Counted from the stretch's first letter, positions 1 through 8,103 are shown. The stretch: DNA of 27,606 nucleotides from JBOFDP01 sp051647125 (GCA_051647125.1 JBOFDP010000020.1:1-27606); one strand, 5' to 3'. Translations and numbers: made by a program. The notes: generated from the letters alone by a model not told the origin.

Positions 1-160
1 GAGCCTCCTTTGCCGCATCATACTCAGCATTTTCCTTCAAATCACCTTTTTCTCTAGCTTCAGCAATAGCTTTTGAAGCATTTACTCGTTCTATTTTTTT
101 CATATGTTGCAATTGAGATTGCATTTGCTCAAGCGCTTCTTGTGTTACATATTGTATCAT
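1..160 (-). CDS. greA: Transcription elongation factor GreA, N-terminal part
   Basis: GreA binds the secondary channel of RNA polymerase and stimulates cleavage of backtracked transcripts. Reading the minus strand from the ATG at 160-158 gives 53 residues before the window edge. They begin MIQYVTQEALEQMQ, and residues about 37-53 read AREKGDLKENAEYDAAK, the family signature in the first helical hairpin of the GreA coiled coil. The acidic residues of this hairpin tip (the D and E of GDLKENAEY) are the ones known to act in cleavage. The rest, including the C-terminal FKBP-like domain, lies outside the window. A good Bacteroidota-type promoter sits about 108 bases upstream. The gene looks intact as far as it can be read. 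GreB is the only close alternative and is less likely in this phylum. Confidence 0.93.
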   Translation of the reverse strand, partial: MIQYVTQEALEQMQSQLQHMKKIERVNASKAIAEAREKGDLKENAEYDAAKEA

Positions 161-267
161 ATCTATTAGTATTATATTATCCTATCAAAAAAAATAAAAC
201 ACTACCAAAATGAATACGCTATGGCAGCATTTTACATATTACAAAAGATATATATTGTCCCTTTATA

Positions 268-299
268 CAAAGCTAAGCAAAAATATTATAATTTCCAAA
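268..299 (-). promoter_or_regulatory. Candidate greA promoter (TTTG-N20-TAGCTTTG)
   Basis: On the minus strand TTTG at 299-296 is followed after exactly 20 bases by TAGCTTTG at 275-268. This matches the Bacteroidota primary-sigma consensus (TTTG at -33, TAnnTTTG at -7) in both sequence and spacing. Transcription would begin near 262, giving a leader of about 100 bases before the greA start. Sequence match only. Confidence 0.6.
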
Positions 300-469
300 A
301 TTCAAGCAAGAAACAAATTAACTCATAATATTCATAAAGATAGATTTTATAACATGCTTGAAAAAACCTTACTTAAATAAAGTAATATTTGTCTTATATT
401 TTTTAATATTTCTGGAAAGGACCACATTGCATAATATAGCTATATAATTAACGAAAAGAAGGAAAATCT

Positions 470-576
470 CACCTCGTCGTTATTACTAGCTATCAACAAT
501 TGATATCTAATAAAATAAGTATGCTTAGATATATTACATGTATACCCTAAAAATATAGCTTTAATACGACAAGGTG
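470..576. repeat. Nested imperfect inverted repeats, possible structured RNA or MITE-like relic
   Basis: The outer left arm at 470-493 starts CACCTCGTCGTTATT and ends TAGCTAT. The outer right arm at 555-576 is nearly its reverse complement, beginning ATAGCT and ending ACGACAAGGTG, with a few mismatches or single-base bulges. Inside, a perfect 8-base pair of arms, ATATCTAA at 503-510 and TTAGATAT at 525-532, encloses a 14-base loop. The folded form is a long stem with an internal hairpin. It could be a small RNA, a complex terminator or a miniature inverted-repeat element. No flanking target-site duplication is evident, and the strand is undetermined. Confidence 0.45.
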
Positions 577-635
577 AAAAAATTTATTTAGTAATTGTTA
601 TTAGTTTTTGAATTTTAAAATCATTCCAGAATTTT

Positions 636-2589
636 TCATATATCTATCATTCTAGTTGTTACTGCTGTAAAATAATTTAATACATCATTATCTTTTAATC
701 TCTGTTCTATCTTTTTCCAGTTTTCCTCTAGTACAAAAGAAGTTTTCCTAGAGTCCTCATTTTCTAATCTTTCATGAGGTGACATATGATCACTTTCACT
801 TCTATTCTCTGCAAGAGATATAGCTCTAAAATTACCAGTACAGCTATTCCATTTTTTAAAAATTTGGTGGCACTGCTTATGATCAACCCAACTTGAGGGA
901 TAAATATGATCCCAATCCCAAGGGGTGTTAGTGTCTTCAATATCATCCATTTGGTTGTAGTCTTTAAACTCCTCATTTATATACTCTCGTTGAGCTAATA
1001 AAATAAATGATCTATTCCATCCGATATGCTCTATAAAGTTAGAAAATGATCGAGGTATGAGTTCTTCTATTTCTGGTTTTACTGATTTGAAATAAATCTG
1101 TAATAGCCTTATTCATAAAATCCCACCCTTTTGTGATTTCTAAAAATTTGTTTCTTATTGTTGGTGAGGAATAATGTTTTCTTAATAACTTTGGATCTAT
1201 CATAAAATCCATTCCATCTTTGTTTTCCCACCAAATTAACTCATTTAAGGGTTCTTCCCAGAACCCGCTTTTTTAAATATTTTGATTCCATAAACAATGT
1301 TCAAGATTACTAAGATTAAATCATGAAAAAGATAACATTTTTACCACCATATTAAGTTCTCTTGTTTCAAAAATTTTCTCTTCTTTATGCACATATAACC
1401 AATAAACAAAAAATAAAAATACCTCTTGATTTTTCTTAAGTAGCTGCTTAATGCAAACTGGAGGAATTTCCCCTTTAAATAATATTGTCTTTACAGTGAG
1501 ATGATTTCAATTGAACGTTTAAATAATGAGATGATTTTTTCCGATTGAACCTAACTTCTTCTTAAACTCCTCATTTTTGATTCTACTTTGAAAATCTTTT
1601 ACCACCATTTTTTTTACATACTTATTTTCATTCAAATCAGACGCAACGATACGAGTCAGCATAGATAAAATTTGTGTTGGGGCAACAAAATTCATACCAA
1701 TTTTGTCAATAGCTTCTTTAGCCTCCGGAAAATTTGCTTTATATATTGAATATATCAAATCATCCACTGTCAAAGGTATTCCCAAAGAACTTATTCTTAC
1801 AAACAAAGTTGGGTTGTCTCCTTTATGTTCTTCATTTAAAACATTATTATCAATTATGTTTGATGTTATTAGCGTATGCTGATCCGTTTTTTTAATAACC
1901 TCAAAAATTTCAGTTAGATTTTCCTTTAAATCTCCCTTTAATAATTGTAAAAATTATTTTTTATTGTTAAATTTTTGACATTTGGTAGAAAAGTAATCTA
2001 GTAAATATTTTTCAGCTTTTGTAATGATATCATCAACATTTGCTGATTCTATAAAAAATGCAATGGGTAAAGGACAGAAACAATCAAAAGGAAAAACAGT
2101 TGTATTCTCAAAGTAAGTATATCCTTTCTCTTTATTATCAGGGTTTTATCTAAATAATTCTAAAGCTTTTCTTCTATCAGACATACTTAATCTATTTCCA
2201 TTATCTTGATACCCCCAAGGATGTGAAAGAGGTATAAAGCGTATCAAATATTTGCTATCATCAGGAAGGATTTTAGGTTTAATATCAATCCAAACAACGA
2301 GAAGTTTGCCTTTTATAGACCATGCTTTTACGGTATTATTCTCATTCAACGGATTAAAATATCCTAAAAATATGAAGGTGGCTCTTTGCTGCCCATCCAT
2401 TAAATATAACTTTTCCATCTTTGAACACAAAAAAACCAATAGGGTAGCCTCTTAAAAGAGAATCCCATAAGGTTTCCACTTTATTCGGTTTACAAACAAA
2501 GCCTCTTTGTATCGAAGGTAGTGATACTAATGATTCTTCACTTTTTAATTGGCAATTTCTTATAATGTAAATGATTCTTGCTGGTGCAT
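636..2589 (-). pseudogene. Decayed DUF262/DUF1524 (GmrSD-like) gene
   Basis: Read on the minus strand, the pieces make one colinear relic of a roughly 640-residue DUF262 protein. The N-terminal region reads SLPSIQRGFVCKP, then LWDSLLRGYPIG. A frameshift near 2425 follows, then YLMDGQQRAT, the DGQQR motif of the DUF262 nucleotide-binding/nuclease domain. Further on are LFVRISSLGIPLTVDDLIYS and, near the end, WDWDHIYPSSWV, the HNH-like DUF1524 motif, followed by NFRAISLAENRSES. It is interrupted by stops at 2146, about 1951, 1519 and several more before 1260, and by a second frameshift near 1085. An imperfect tandem duplication near 1497-1550 adds stops. The likely original start is the ATG at 2589-2587. 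Family members are nucleotide-dependent endonucleases acting against modified DNA or phage. This copy cannot make the full protein. Confidence 0.88.
1497..1550. repeat. Imperfect tandem duplication inside the DUF262 pseudogene
   Basis: A segment starting TGAGATGATTT and ending ATTGAAC occurs at 1497-1516 and again at 1527-1550. A shared TTTAAATAAT lies before each copy (near 1475 and 1518). On the coding (minus) strand the block AATCATCTCA is repeated 30 bases apart. The extra copy adds two in-frame stops. Joining across it restores a plausible reading (GKNHL followed by TVKTILFKGEIPP), so the duplication is probably one of the inactivating lesions. Confidence 0.6.
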
Positions 2590-2609
2590 ATATTTTATTT
2601 TTTAAAATT

Positions 2610-2649
2610 GCAAAATAACCGATGTAGAGCGTTTATGCTCTTCATCGGT
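2610..2649 (-). terminator. Intrinsic terminator of the small zinc-ribbon gene
   Basis: A strong hairpin spans 2618-2649, with arms ACCGATG and CATCGGT plus an inner AGAGC/GCTCT pair, one mismatch between them, and a 6-base loop. On the minus strand it is followed by TTATTTTGC and further T-rich sequence. It begins 11 bases after the stop of the gene at 2661-2810 and separates that gene from the DUF262 relic. Confidence 0.7.
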
Positions 2650-2660
2650 ATGTGCGGAAG

Positions 2661-2810
2661 TTATTCACCAAATATAAAGAATCTTTTAATAAATCTTCCT
2701 ACTTTTTGCCAAACATGGTTTCCACCATTAGGACAAGAACTGGGACTAGGAAAAGAAGACCTACTAGCTTGTTTTCCACACTTACTGCACTGAAATAAAA
2801 ATACTGGCAT
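2661..2810 (-). CDS. Small zinc-ribbon-like protein, 49 residues
   Basis: Unrecognised by name. The reading from the ATG at 2810-2808 to the TAA at 2663-2661 gives 49 residues beginning MPVFLFQCSKCGKQ. Cys8 and Cys11 form a CxxC pair. Cys26 and His32, in CPNGGNHVW, could complete a single zinc site, or CPNGGNHVW may be the usual second half of such mini zinc ribbons. The C-terminus (KVGRFIKRFFIFGE) is basic and hydrophobic. No signal peptide is evident. Two independent signs support a real gene: a near-perfect promoter 17 bases upstream (2827-2858) and a strong hairpin terminator directly after the stop. Its neighbour downstream is the dead DUF262 gene. The function is unknown; zinc ribbons of this kind are often thought to bind nucleic acid or protein, but that is inference here. 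Confidence 0.72.
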   Translation of the reverse strand: MPVFLFQCSKCGKQASRSSFPSPSSCPNGGNHVWQKVGRFIKRFFIFGE

Positions 2811-2826
2811 AATATAAATTTTACGG

Positions 2827-2858
2827 CAAAAATAGGAAAAATAAATCTAATGAACAAA
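2827..2858 (-). promoter_or_regulatory. Promoter of the zinc-ribbon gene (TTTG-N20-TATTTTTG)
   Basis: On the minus strand TTTG at 2858-2855, a 20-base spacer, then TATTTTTG at 2834-2827. It fits the Bacteroidota consensus and has the same spacing as the greA promoter. The predicted transcript start near 2821 leaves a leader of only about 10 bases before the ATG at 2810. Confidence 0.65.
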
Positions 2859-2913
2859 TACTACATTAAAAATACATGCTTTTTTATGGTGTAGTGGTTT
2901 GCTAAAAAAGCAT

Positions 2914-2949
2914 TTTGGAAAAGTTTTATTTTTTTATTGTATATCTTTG
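2914..2949 (+). promoter_or_regulatory. Candidate promoter of the ilv cluster
   Basis: TATCTTTG at 2942-2949 matches the Bacteroidota -7 element TAnnTTTG. A TTTG lies at 2914-2917, but its 24-base spacing is longer than the usual 19-21, so the upstream half is uncertain. Transcription would start near 2955, about 50 bases before the ilvD ATG. That leader has no obvious leader peptide rich in Ile, Leu or Val codons and no clear attenuator hairpin. Confidence 0.45.
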
Positions 2950-3007
2950 TATTAAGGATGTAATTTTTCTTAAAACGAATATCCGTTAAACTAAAAATAA
3001 GTTTTAT

Positions 3008-4678
3008 ATGATCAATAAATACAGTAGAATACTTACCCAAGATGATACCCAACCTGCTTCTCAGGCAATGCTCTATGGCGTGGGTTTGAGGGAAGAAGAT
3101 ATGCAAAAAGCACAAGTAGGAATTGTCAGTATGGGATATGAAGGCAATACCTGTAATATGCACCTTAACGATTTAGCCAAATCTATCAAAATTGGCGTAC
3201 AAGAAGCCGATTTGGTAGGGCTTATTTTTCATACCATTGGTGTAAGTGATGGTATTTCTAACGGCACTGAAGGGATGAGATATTCTTTAGTTTCAAGAGA
3301 TATTATTGCAGACTCTATAGAGGCTGTAGTAGGGGCTCAATATTATGATGGTGTGATTGCTCTTCCTGGTTGTGATAAAAATATGCCAGGTTCTGTAATT
3401 GCTATGGGCAGATTAAATCGCCCTGGCATTATTGTTTATGGAGGTACTATTCATTCAGGAAAATGGAAGGGGGAACCTCTCAATATTGTTTCTGCTTTTG
3501 AAGCTTTGGGAAAAAAGCTAACCAATGCTATTAGTGCTGAAGATTTTAAAAATATTATTAAAAATGCTTGTCCAGGTCCGGGTGCTTGTGGTGGTATGTA
3601 TACTGCCAATACCATGTCTTCTGCCATAGAAGCCTTAGGGATGAGCTTGCCCTATAGTGCTTCTAACCCCGCCATTAGTATTGAAAAACAAAAAGAATGT
3701 AGGGATGTAGGCAAAGCCATGCGTACTTTATTGGAAAAAGATATTAAACCCAGAGATATTATGACCAAACAAGCATTTGAAAATGCTATTACCTTGGTGA
3801 TGATATTAGGAGGGTCTACCAATGCAGTAATACACCTTATTGCCATGGCAGATTCTGTTAATATCAAGCTTTCATTAGACGATTTTCAACGCATTAGTGA
3901 TAAAATACCTGTACTTGCCGATCTAAAACCTAGTGGTAAGTATCTGATGGAGGATTTACATACAATGGGAGGTATCCCTGCTGTAATGAAATTATTATTA
4001 AAACATAATATGTTGCACGGAAATTGTCTTACAGTAACCGGTAAAACTATAGCAGAAAATTTAGAGCCTGTACCTGATTTACAAACAGGACAAAAGGTGA
4101 TTCTGGATTTTAATCAGCCCATAAAGCCTACTGGGCATATACAAATTCTTTATGGCAACTTATCCGAAGAAGGTAGCGTGGCTAAAATTACAGGACATGA
4201 GGGAGAATACTTTGAAGGTCCTGCCAATGTTTTTGATAATGAACATGAAGTAATAGAAGCTATTAATAAACATCGCATTAAACCAGGCGATGTAGTAGTA
4301 ATACGCTATTGTGGACCTCAAGGAGGACCTGGAATGCCAGAAATGCTAAAGCCTACTTCTGCCATTATGGGAGCTGGATTAGGGAATAGTATAGCTTTAA
4401 TTACAGATGGTCGTTTCTCAGGAGGTACTCATGGTTTTGTAGTAGGACATATTTCCCCTGAAGCTTATACAGGAGGTACTATAGCCTTGGTAAAAAATGA
4501 AGATATAATCATTATAGATGCGCAAAAAAATACTATTACCTTAAAAGTAAATGAAGATGAATTAAAATGTCGGAGAGCGTTATGGACAAAACCACCATTG
4601 AAAGCAACAAAAGGAGCTTTATATAAATATGCTAAGCTGGTGTCAAATGCTTCTACAGGATGTATTACAGATAAATAA
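3008..4678 (+). CDS. ilvD: Dihydroxy-acid dehydratase IlvD
   Basis: Third step of isoleucine and valine synthesis: it dehydrates 2,3-dihydroxy-isovalerate and 2,3-dihydroxy-3-methylvalerate to the 2-keto acids, in the cytosol, with an iron-sulfur cluster and Mg2+. The 556 residues match the family's usual length. Likely cluster ligands are Cys49 (EGNTCNMH), Cys122 (LPGCDKNMPG) and Cys194 (CPGPGACGGMYTANTM). The C-terminal half carries GPQGGPGMPEM and ITDGRFSGGTHG, both typical of IlvD/Edd proteins. Homologous sugar-acid dehydratases are possible in principle, but the ilvBNCA neighbours settle the assignment. It is the first gene of the cluster, and ilvB follows after 7 bases. The start is preceded by A/T-rich sequence and no Shine-Dalgarno. 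Confidence 0.97.
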   Translation: MINKYSRILTQDDTQPASQAMLYGVGLREEDMQKAQVGIVSMGYEGNTCNMHLNDLAKSIKIGVQEADLVGLIFHTIGVSDGISNGTEGMRYSLVSRDIIADSIEAVVGAQYYDGVIALPGCDKNMPGSVIAMGRLNRPGIIVYGGTIHSGKWKGEPLNIVSAFEALGKKLTNAISAEDFKNIIKNACPGPGACGGMYTANTMSSAIEALGMSLPYSASNPAISIEKQKECRDVGKAMRTLLEKDIKPRDIMTKQAFENAITLVMILGGSTNAVIHLIAMADSVNIKLSLDDFQRISDKIPVLADLKPSGKYLMEDLHTMGGIPAVMKLLLKHNMLHGNCLTVTGKTIAENLEPVPDLQTGQKVILDFNQPIKPTGHIQILYGNLSEEGSVAKITGHEGEYFEGPANVFDNEHEVIEAINKHRIKPGDVVVIRYCGPQGGPGMPEMLKPTSAIMGAGLGNSIALITDGRFSGGTHGFVVGHISPEAYTGGTIALVKNEDIIIIDAQKNTITLKVNEDELKCRRALWTKPPLKATKGALYKYAKLVSNASTGCITDK

Positions 4679-4685
4679 AAAACTT

Positions 4686-6392
4686 ATGGCTATGGATGAT
4701 TCAAATAAAATATCAGGTGCAACAGCATTGCTACAATGCCTTATAAAAGAAAAAATAGATGCTCTATTTGGCTATCCTGGAGGAGCTATTATGCCTATTT
4801 ATGATGCTTTATACGACTATACAAAAGACATACAACATATTTTAGCACGACACGAGCAAGGGGCTATTCATGCCGCTCAAGGATATGCCCGTGCTACGGG
4901 CAAAGTGGGAGTAGTATTTGCCACCTCAGGACCAGGAGCCACCAACCTCGTTACAGGATTAGCCGATGCTATGATGGATTCTACCCCATTGGTTTGTTTT
5001 ACAGGGCAAGTATATTCTCATCTTTTAGGTGTAGATGCCTTTCAAGAAATTGATATTATAGGTATTTCAATGCCTATAACAAAATGGAACTATCAGATTA
5101 CCTCTCCAGAAGAAATTCCTAATATTGTAGCTAAGGCTTTTTATCTAGCCCAATCTGGCAGACCCGGACCTGTTTTGATAGATATCTCCAAAGATGCACA
5201 AATTAATAAAATACCTTCTTTTACCTATGCTCCATGCCAAACCATTCGGAGCTATCATCCCACTCCTAAAATTGACATAAAATCAGTATCCGCCGCCGCC
5301 ACATTAATAAAAAATGCAAAAAAACCACTCCTAATTGTAGGACAAGGAATTATACTTTCCAAAGCCGAAGAGGCACTTCTGGAATTTGCCAACCTTACGG
5401 GTATTCCTGTAGCATGTACTTTATTAGGATTAGGGGCTTTCCCCCAAAATCATGATCAATATGTAGGCATGGTAGGTATGCACGGTGATTATGCTCCAAA
5501 TATTAAAACCAATGAATGTGATGTGTTGATAGGCATAGGCTTACGATTTGATGACAGAGTAACAAGTGATGTATCTCAATATGCCCAACAAGCTAAAATA
5601 ATTCATATAGATATAGATATTGCTGAGATAAAAAAAATAATACCTACTGATATCTTTATCCACGCTGATGCAAAAGAAGCATTAAACGCACTTTGCAAAG
5701 AAGCCACTAATCATATTTCTACTACATGGTTAGAAGAATTTAAAGAAGCTAAAAAAATAGAAATAGAGGCTTTGAAGAAAAATGCCCAAAAAGATACTAC
5801 TGGAAAAATACGTATGGAGGATACCATTAAATTATTATCTGACATTTCTCATAGCCAAAGTATTATTGTAACAGATGTAGGACAACATCAAATGATGGCG
5901 GCAAGGTATTACAAATATCTCTATTCCAAAACTTTTATTACCTCAGGCGGGTTAGGTACTATGGGATTCGGTTTGCCTGCAGCTATAGGTGCCAAGATAG
6001 GTATTCCTAACAAAGAGGTTATTTTGGTGGTTGGTGATGGTAGTTTCCAAATGACACTTGAAGAACTGGGGGTCATATTACAAGAGAAAATAGCAGTAAA
6101 AATATTACTACTTAACAATGGTTATTTAGGTATGGTGCGACAATGGCAACAGCTTTTTCTTGAAAAACGTTATTCTTTTACTCCAATTATAAGTCCTGAT
6201 TTTGTTATGCTGGTACAATCTTATGGTATTCAAGCCTCACAGATTTCAGATCCCAAAGACTTAAAAAATGGATTAACAAACATGCTTCAGTCTCAAGAAT
6301 CTTATTTATTGGAAGTTAAAGTAGCCCCTGAAGAAAACGTATTTCCTATGGTATCTCCTGGAGCATCTATTTCAGACACTAAACTAAATTAA
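4686..6392 (+). CDS. ilvB: Acetolactate synthase large subunit IlvB
   Basis: Thiamine-diphosphate enzyme that condenses two pyruvates to 2-acetolactate, or pyruvate and 2-ketobutyrate to 2-aceto-2-hydroxybutyrate. From the ATG at 4686 the protein is 568 residues (MAMDDSNKISGATALLQ). An upstream in-frame ATG at 4629 lies inside ilvD and adds residues that do not resemble the family, so 4686 (or 4692) is preferred. Glu57 in ARHEQGAIHAAQGYARATG is the conserved cofactor-activating glutamate. GPGATNL and the C-terminal TPP motif starting VGDGSFQMT and ending NN (LLLNNGYLGMVRQWQ) are intact. The Trp of VRQWQ is the residue known for herbicide contact. It lies 7 bases after ilvD and 26 before ilvN, its regulatory partner. 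Confidence 0.96.
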   Translation: MAMDDSNKISGATALLQCLIKEKIDALFGYPGGAIMPIYDALYDYTKDIQHILARHEQGAIHAAQGYARATGKVGVVFATSGPGATNLVTGLADAMMDSTPLVCFTGQVYSHLLGVDAFQEIDIIGISMPITKWNYQITSPEEIPNIVAKAFYLAQSGRPGPVLIDISKDAQINKIPSFTYAPCQTIRSYHPTPKIDIKSVSAAATLIKNAKKPLLIVGQGIILSKAEEALLEFANLTGIPVACTLLGLGAFPQNHDQYVGMVGMHGDYAPNIKTNECDVLIGIGLRFDDRVTSDVSQYAQQAKIIHIDIDIAEIKKIIPTDIFIHADAKEALNALCKEATNHISTTWLEEFKEAKKIEIEALKKNAQKDTTGKIRMEDTIKLLSDISHSQSIIVTDVGQHQMMAARYYKYLYSKTFITSGGLGTMGFGLPAAIGAKIGIPNKEVILVVGDGSFQMTLEELGVILQEKIAVKILLLNNGYLGMVRQWQQLFLEKRYSFTPIISPDFVMLVQSYGIQASQISDPKDLKNGLTNMLQSQESYLLEVKVAPEENVFPMVSPGASISDTKLN

Positions 6393-6418
6393 TAAAACTA
6401 TCAACATAATAATATTTT

Positions 6419-6940
6419 ATGGGAAAAAAAATTTTTACTATATCTGTATTCACAGAAAATAATATTGGCATATTGAATAATATAACGATTATTTTTACCC
6501 GAAGGCATCTCAATTTAGATAGTATTGTTGTATCAGAATCCGAAATTAACGATGTTTTTAGGTTTACCTTTGTTCTCAAAACTACTCAAAAACAAATAGA
6601 ACAAATTATATATCAGTTGGAAAAAGTAGTCCATGTAATTAAAGCCTTTGCCCATGAAGAAAGTGATATTTTATATCAAGAAATAGCACTATATAAAATA
6701 AAAATAGAAAATTTAACCACCGAACAATTAGAACAAATTATGCGACAACATTCAGCACGCATCATTACAATAGATACTCAGTATATCATTATAGAAAAAA
6801 CAGGACATAGAGCAGATATTACAGCTTTATTTAAAGCCTTATCTCCATTAGGAATGTTAGAGTTTTCAAGTTCAGGAAGAGTAGCCATTATGAAACCCCT
6901 ATTAGATATTAATGATTATTTGTTACATCTAAAAAAATAA
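6419..6940 (+). CDS. ilvN: Acetolactate synthase small (regulatory) subunit IlvN
   Basis: Regulatory partner of IlvB that activates the large subunit and usually confers feedback inhibition by valine. It is 173 residues. An N-terminal ACT domain spans about residues 4-78 (FTISVFTENNIGILNNIT, then FTRRHLNLDSIVVSESE), followed by a second domain with YIIIEKTGHRADITALFKAL and a terminal glycine-rich turn. The family's usual length is about 160-190 residues. Sequence conservation in the ACT domain is looser than in enteric IlvN/IlvH, as expected for Bacteroidota. The position directly between ilvB and ilvC leaves little doubt. Confidence 0.93.
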   Translation: MGKKIFTISVFTENNIGILNNITIIFTRRHLNLDSIVVSESEINDVFRFTFVLKTTQKQIEQIIYQLEKVVHVIKAFAHEESDILYQEIALYKIKIENLTTEQLEQIMRQHSARIITIDTQYIIIEKTGHRADITALFKALSPLGMLEFSSSGRVAIMKPLLDINDYLLHLKK

Positions 6941-6954
6941 AAAACTTACCTTTG
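6919..6954 (+). promoter_or_regulatory. Possible internal promoter before ilvC
   Basis: TACCTTTG at 6947-6954 matches the -7 element TAnnTTTG, and TTTG occurs at 6919-6922 with a long 24-base spacer. The 116-base ilvN-ilvC gap is the widest in the cluster, so separate expression of ilvC and ilvA is possible. Weak evidence. Confidence 0.3.
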
Positions 6955-7056
6955 CTTTTATTGTGAAGTATTATATAAAACTCTAAAAAGTAGCACATAA
7001 CATTTAAATTAATACCCTTTAAAAAAAACTTTTAATAAATAAAAACAAAACATATT

Positions 7057-8103
7057 ATGGCAAAAATTAATTTTGGTGGCGTTATAGAGGAAGTAATTAC
7101 TCGAGAAGAATTTCCTCTTCAAAAAGCAAAAGACATTTTAAAGAATGAAGTAATAGCAGTGATAGGTTACGGAGTGCAAGGACCTGGTCAGGCTCTTAAT
7201 CTTAGAGATAATGATATTCCTGTTATTGTAGGACAACGCAAAGGCACGAATAGTTGGAAACATGCCATTGAAGACGGATGGATAGAAGGTAAAACTCTGT
7301 TTGGCTTAGAAGAAGCCTGTCAAAAAGGTACTATTATCATGAATTTACTTTCAGATGCAGGACAGATACAAGCATGGGAAATCATAAAAAAACAGCTTAC
7401 AATAGGCAAATCTCTTTATTTCTCACATGGTTTTGGAATTACTTTCCATGAGCAAACACATATTATTCCTCCTAAAGATATAGATGTATTTTTAGTAGCT
7501 CCTAAAGGATCTGGCACCTCGCTACGGAAACTCTTCTTAAAAGGACAAGGACTTAATTCAAGCTATGCCATTTTTCAAGATGTTTCAGGAAAAGCTAAAG
7601 AAAAAGCATTGGCTATAGGCATTGCTATTGGGTCAGGATATTTATTTGAAACTACTTTCAAAAAAGAGGTATACAGTGATCTTACAGGAGAAAGAGGGGT
7701 GTTGATGGGTGCTATTGCTGGTATTTTTGAAGCACAATATAATGTACTCCGTCAGAGAGGACATTCCCCAACCGAGGCTTTCAATGAAACTGTAGAAGAA
7801 CTTACTCAAAGTCTTATGCCTCTTGTAGCCGAAAATGGTATGGATTGGATGTATGCCAATTGTTCTACTACTGCTCAGCGTGGTGCTTTAGATTGGAAAG
7901 ACCGTTTTAAAAAAGCTACAGAACCAGTATTTAATGAACTTTATGATGATGTATCTTCAGGGAAAGAAGCTGCCATTACTATTGAAGCAAATACGCAAAC
8001 AAATTATCGCATAAAATTAGAAAAAGAACTTGAAACCTTACGCAATAGTGAATTATGGCAAACAGGTGTAGAGGTAAGAAAATTAAGACCTTCAAAAAAA
8101 TGA
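7057..8103 (+). CDS. ilvC: Ketol-acid reductoisomerase IlvC
   Basis: Second step of isoleucine and valine synthesis: alkyl migration and NAD(P)H reduction of acetolactate or acetohydroxybutyrate, with two Mg2+. It is 348 residues. The Rossmann motif GYGVQGPGQALNLRDN lies at about residues 38-53, and the cofactor loop GQRKGTNSW follows; its Arg-Lys-Gly-Thr-Ser pattern fits NADPH use. His124 is in FSHGFGI. Metal ligands Asp208 and Glu212 are in SDLTGERGVL. C-terminal helices carry the remaining acidic ligands around FEAQYNVLRQRGHSPTEAFNE. It is slightly longer than the 330-residue class I form, and I see no duplicated knotted domain as in class II. It ends in TGA overlapping the ilvA start (ATGA). 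Confidence 0.96.
   Translation: MAKINFGGVIEEVITREEFPLQKAKDILKNEVIAVIGYGVQGPGQALNLRDNDIPVIVGQRKGTNSWKHAIEDGWIEGKTLFGLEEACQKGTIIMNLLSDAGQIQAWEIIKKQLTIGKSLYFSHGFGITFHEQTHIIPPKDIDVFLVAPKGSGTSLRKLFLKGQGLNSSYAIFQDVSGKAKEKALAIGIAIGSGYLFETTFKKEVYSDLTGERGVLMGAIAGIFEAQYNVLRQRGHSPTEAFNETVEELTQSLMPLVAENGMDWMYANCSTTAQRGALDWKDRFKKATEPVFNELYDDVSSGKEAAITIEANTQTNYRIKLEKELETLRNSELWQTGVEVRKLRPSKK

Larger units (their letters stand above)
161..635. other. Gene-free stretch between greA and the DUF262 pseudogene
   Basis: No convincing coding region in either direction. It holds the greA promoter near the left end, a short weak hairpin around 371-387 (TTACTT/AAGTAA arms), and the nested inverted repeats at 470-576 listed separately. 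Very AT-rich throughout. Confidence 0.5.

Noticed and set aside
470..576. Inverted repeats as an active MITE or as a riboswitch
   Set aside because: No target-site duplication flanks the arms and no known riboswitch core is recognisable; kept only as an unexplained structure.
764..976. Open frame of 70 residues on the minus strand
   Set aside because: It overlaps the DUF1524 HNH segment of the DUF262 relic in another frame and has no family-like sequence; the 636-950 frame is the meaningful one.
2252..2793. Plus-strand open frames of about 70 residues at 2252 and 2578
   Set aside because: They are antisense to the DGQQR part of the relic and to the zinc-ribbon gene; codon use and sequence look like shadows.
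4629..4685. Upstream ATG for ilvB inside ilvD
   Set aside because: It adds 19 residues unlike the family; the ATG at 4686, 7 bases after the ilvD stop, gives the normal acetolactate synthase N-terminus.
8055..8099. Upstream ATG for ilvA inside ilvC
   Set aside because: The added residues are basic filler from ilvC's alternate frame; the ATGA overlap at 8100 is the usual arrangement.
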